A DNA stretch of 64,000 nucleotides, taken from NCBI RefSeq assembly GCF_048128805.1, contig NC_136003.1:24757340-24821339 (forward strand), read 5' to 3'. This DNA is from Centroberyx gerrardi. Lineage: Eukaryota; Chordata; Actinopteri; Beryciformes; Berycidae. This document shows positions 62,351-64,000 of this stretch, piece by piece. The notes under the pieces are model-generated. The model was not told the DNA's origin and made no database searches. It saw only the letters and a program-made list of their open reading frames with translations. The position numbers and the translations under genes are program-made. Every line of letters starts with the position of its first letter. Position 1 is the stretch's first letter.

Positions 62351-63730
62351 ATTGGTTAAAACTTTGTGTTCTGTGGTCTTGGCTTTTATTAGACTGGGTT
62401 TACCATCACTGCTTTCTCTGAAACAGTGTCTTGTGCTTACTACACAACTGAGTACACCTGTATGCACGTGTCTGTATTTCAGTTTCTCATTTTTCAGACT
62501 GGATTAGTGCAAAACTGACTTTACTGTATAGAAATTGAAGGTATGGTCAGGAGAAGACTTCCATTCAGTCCGACCAAGATGGGGAATATTGTTCATTTTC
62601 TGTATTCAAATCTGTTATTCTTAGATAAATCAGTATTTGCATGAACAACTCCCCTCAAATTAGGAGCCAGGGAACTGATGCCACATTGCCTGGCGCTGCT
62701 CCATAAACAATGAATAGGAAGCCGACTTTGCGGGCTAGTACAATGCTGTTGCTGTGCCAGCAGTCAGAAAATTAGAAAATCATCCTAGGTGCTGCCTCGT
62801 TCCCATTTCCTTTCTTTTCCCCATTCATTTCCATTACAGATTACATTTCATCTTCATCACCACAAGCTTCCCTCTTTCAGGAGATGAACGACGACAGTAA
62901 AACGTTCACTAATACAAACATTTAAACGCTGACATTCATTATGTTCCATTAAGCTCACTTGTAGTGGCACGTCTTATAAGATCAGACATAGTTTCATCAT
63001 TCTACTGTAAGCACACAAAGTTGCGTGCATGTGAAACTATGTATGAAGGGCAATAAATTGAACATTTTAGAATTGGACCGCATAATGTAGCAACAGACCT
63101 CAAACATTCATTTTTGCATTCTTTATCTGTGTAGATGCCAAGAAGCTCTCACTTTACACATACATGTCTATCAAGGAGTTCAGACATCCAGTTTTTGTCT
63201 TGATTTAATTTGTCCTTATGAAAAAGACCTATAGCAAACATGCAATAAATATTTAGGATACTAGATAATATCATGAGTGACCTACAAGTCCCCAAAATTA
63301 TAGTGATACCATAAAAAATACCAAAAAGTATGATAAGGTCACTATAAAAACTCTATTTAGGAGCTGACCACAAGCCCTTATTGGAATATTATATGAATAT
63401 TATAGGGATTTTTTGGTTGGGGTAATTGCGCGTCACCAAGTTTGGACTCTTGATGGGTCGGCCATACTGACCTCTTTGGGTTTCTGACATACTTGGCTCA
63501 GCTGTGGGTTTATGCATATGGTCTAACATCAGAGCAGATGTCAACATTGCTGCAGTGGAACTTTACACCGTGAAGAAATAAACTGATAAAAGTTACGCAA
63601 GGATAGAGTTTTTGTAGGGGAAGAAAAGCAGGAGTAAATGCTTTTCTGAGAATCTAACTTTTTAATGATGGTTGTGACGCCTTATGACGTTCACCGGCTG
63701 GAGGTCAAAGGTTACCCACCTTTACCTGAC
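62351..63730. other. Spacer right of tlk2
   Basis: AT-rich DNA in which no exon, RNA gene or clear transposon end could be supported. Confidence 0.5.
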
Positions 63731-63734
63731 AACG

Positions 63735-64000
63735 ACCTTTTTCGAGGGTTTGGTGCAATAGGGGCGTAAGTGACATTTTGAGTATTTATATTTTAATGGA
63801 AAGCACTTCTTCTTGAGCTTTATCAGATGGTCATAAGAACAGATTTGGAATCACAAACACAAATAAAGGGGGAAATCCAAAAGACTGCAAGTTAAAACCC
63901 TGGATTAAATTTGGTGCAAAAAAAAAATGGCATAACTGCATTTAGAATATACATTTTCTGAATCTTAATCTCTTTAAAAGTATGAATCTTTCCCATGTTA
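63735..64000. mobile_element. Partial relative of the itgb3-intron transposon, cut by the window edge
   Basis: TCGAGGGTTTGGTGCAATAG followed by GGGCGTAAGTGACATTTTGA resembles the left end of the 37950-39132 element (TCGAGGGCTTGGAGCCAAAG followed by GGGCGTAAGTGTGATTTTGG). The interior continues with similar motifs (GGAAAGCACTTC and a GGTGCAAAAAAAAAATGGCA unit against GCTGCCAAAAGGGCG). The right end lies beyond the window. Confidence 0.65.

Overview
The window is vertebrate nuclear DNA, almost certainly from a ray-finned (teleost) fish. Coding sequence is split into short GT..AG exons, there are many CA/GT microsatellites, and introns and spacers are full of DNA-transposon remnants (a Tc1-like fragment with its terminal repeats, hAT-like and other MITEs), L2-like LINE tails and a tRNA-derived SINE-like repeat. 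No bacterial, viral or CRISPR-type system was found. The species cannot be named from sequence alone.

Five protein genes can be supported. From left to right they are: a prr29-like gene on the minus strand (four coding exons, 3192-6785); an intronless Reprimo-family gene, best called rprml, on the minus strand (19886-20221); integrin beta-3, itgb3, on the plus strand (15 coding exons, 26951-41201, 791 aa); the tRNA m3C methyltransferase mettl2 on the plus strand (9 coding exons, 43436-46887, 366 aa); and Tousled-like kinase 2, tlk2, on the plus strand (a probable non-coding first exon near 48 kb, then 20 coding exons, 49438-61200, 697 aa). All exon joins were made by hand. Reading frame is kept through every join in itgb3, mettl2 and tlk2. 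One prr29 join is uncertain.

Layout: 1-3.2 kb is repeat-rich spacer with a long foldback palindrome. 3.2-6.8 kb is prr29. 6.8-19.9 kb is a gene-free spacer with microsatellites, MITEs, two LINE fragments and blocks that look like conserved non-coding DNA. 20.2-26.9 kb is gene-free spacer between rprml and itgb3. 27-41.2 kb is itgb3, with several transposons in its introns. 43.4-46.9 kb is mettl2 and 48-62.3 kb is tlk2. 62.3-64 kb is spacer ending in a partial transposon copy.

The genes do not form one pathway. Integrin beta-3 is a cell-surface adhesion receptor subunit, METTL2 modifies tRNA in the cytosol, TLK2 is a nuclear kinase acting on histone chaperones, and Reprimo proteins are small membrane proteins linked to cell-cycle arrest. 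What links them is synteny. All five have human counterparts on 17q21-q23, and the RPRML / METTL2A / TLK2 set is mirrored by RPRM / METTL8 / TLK1 on human 2q, so this is one side of an old vertebrate paralogon.
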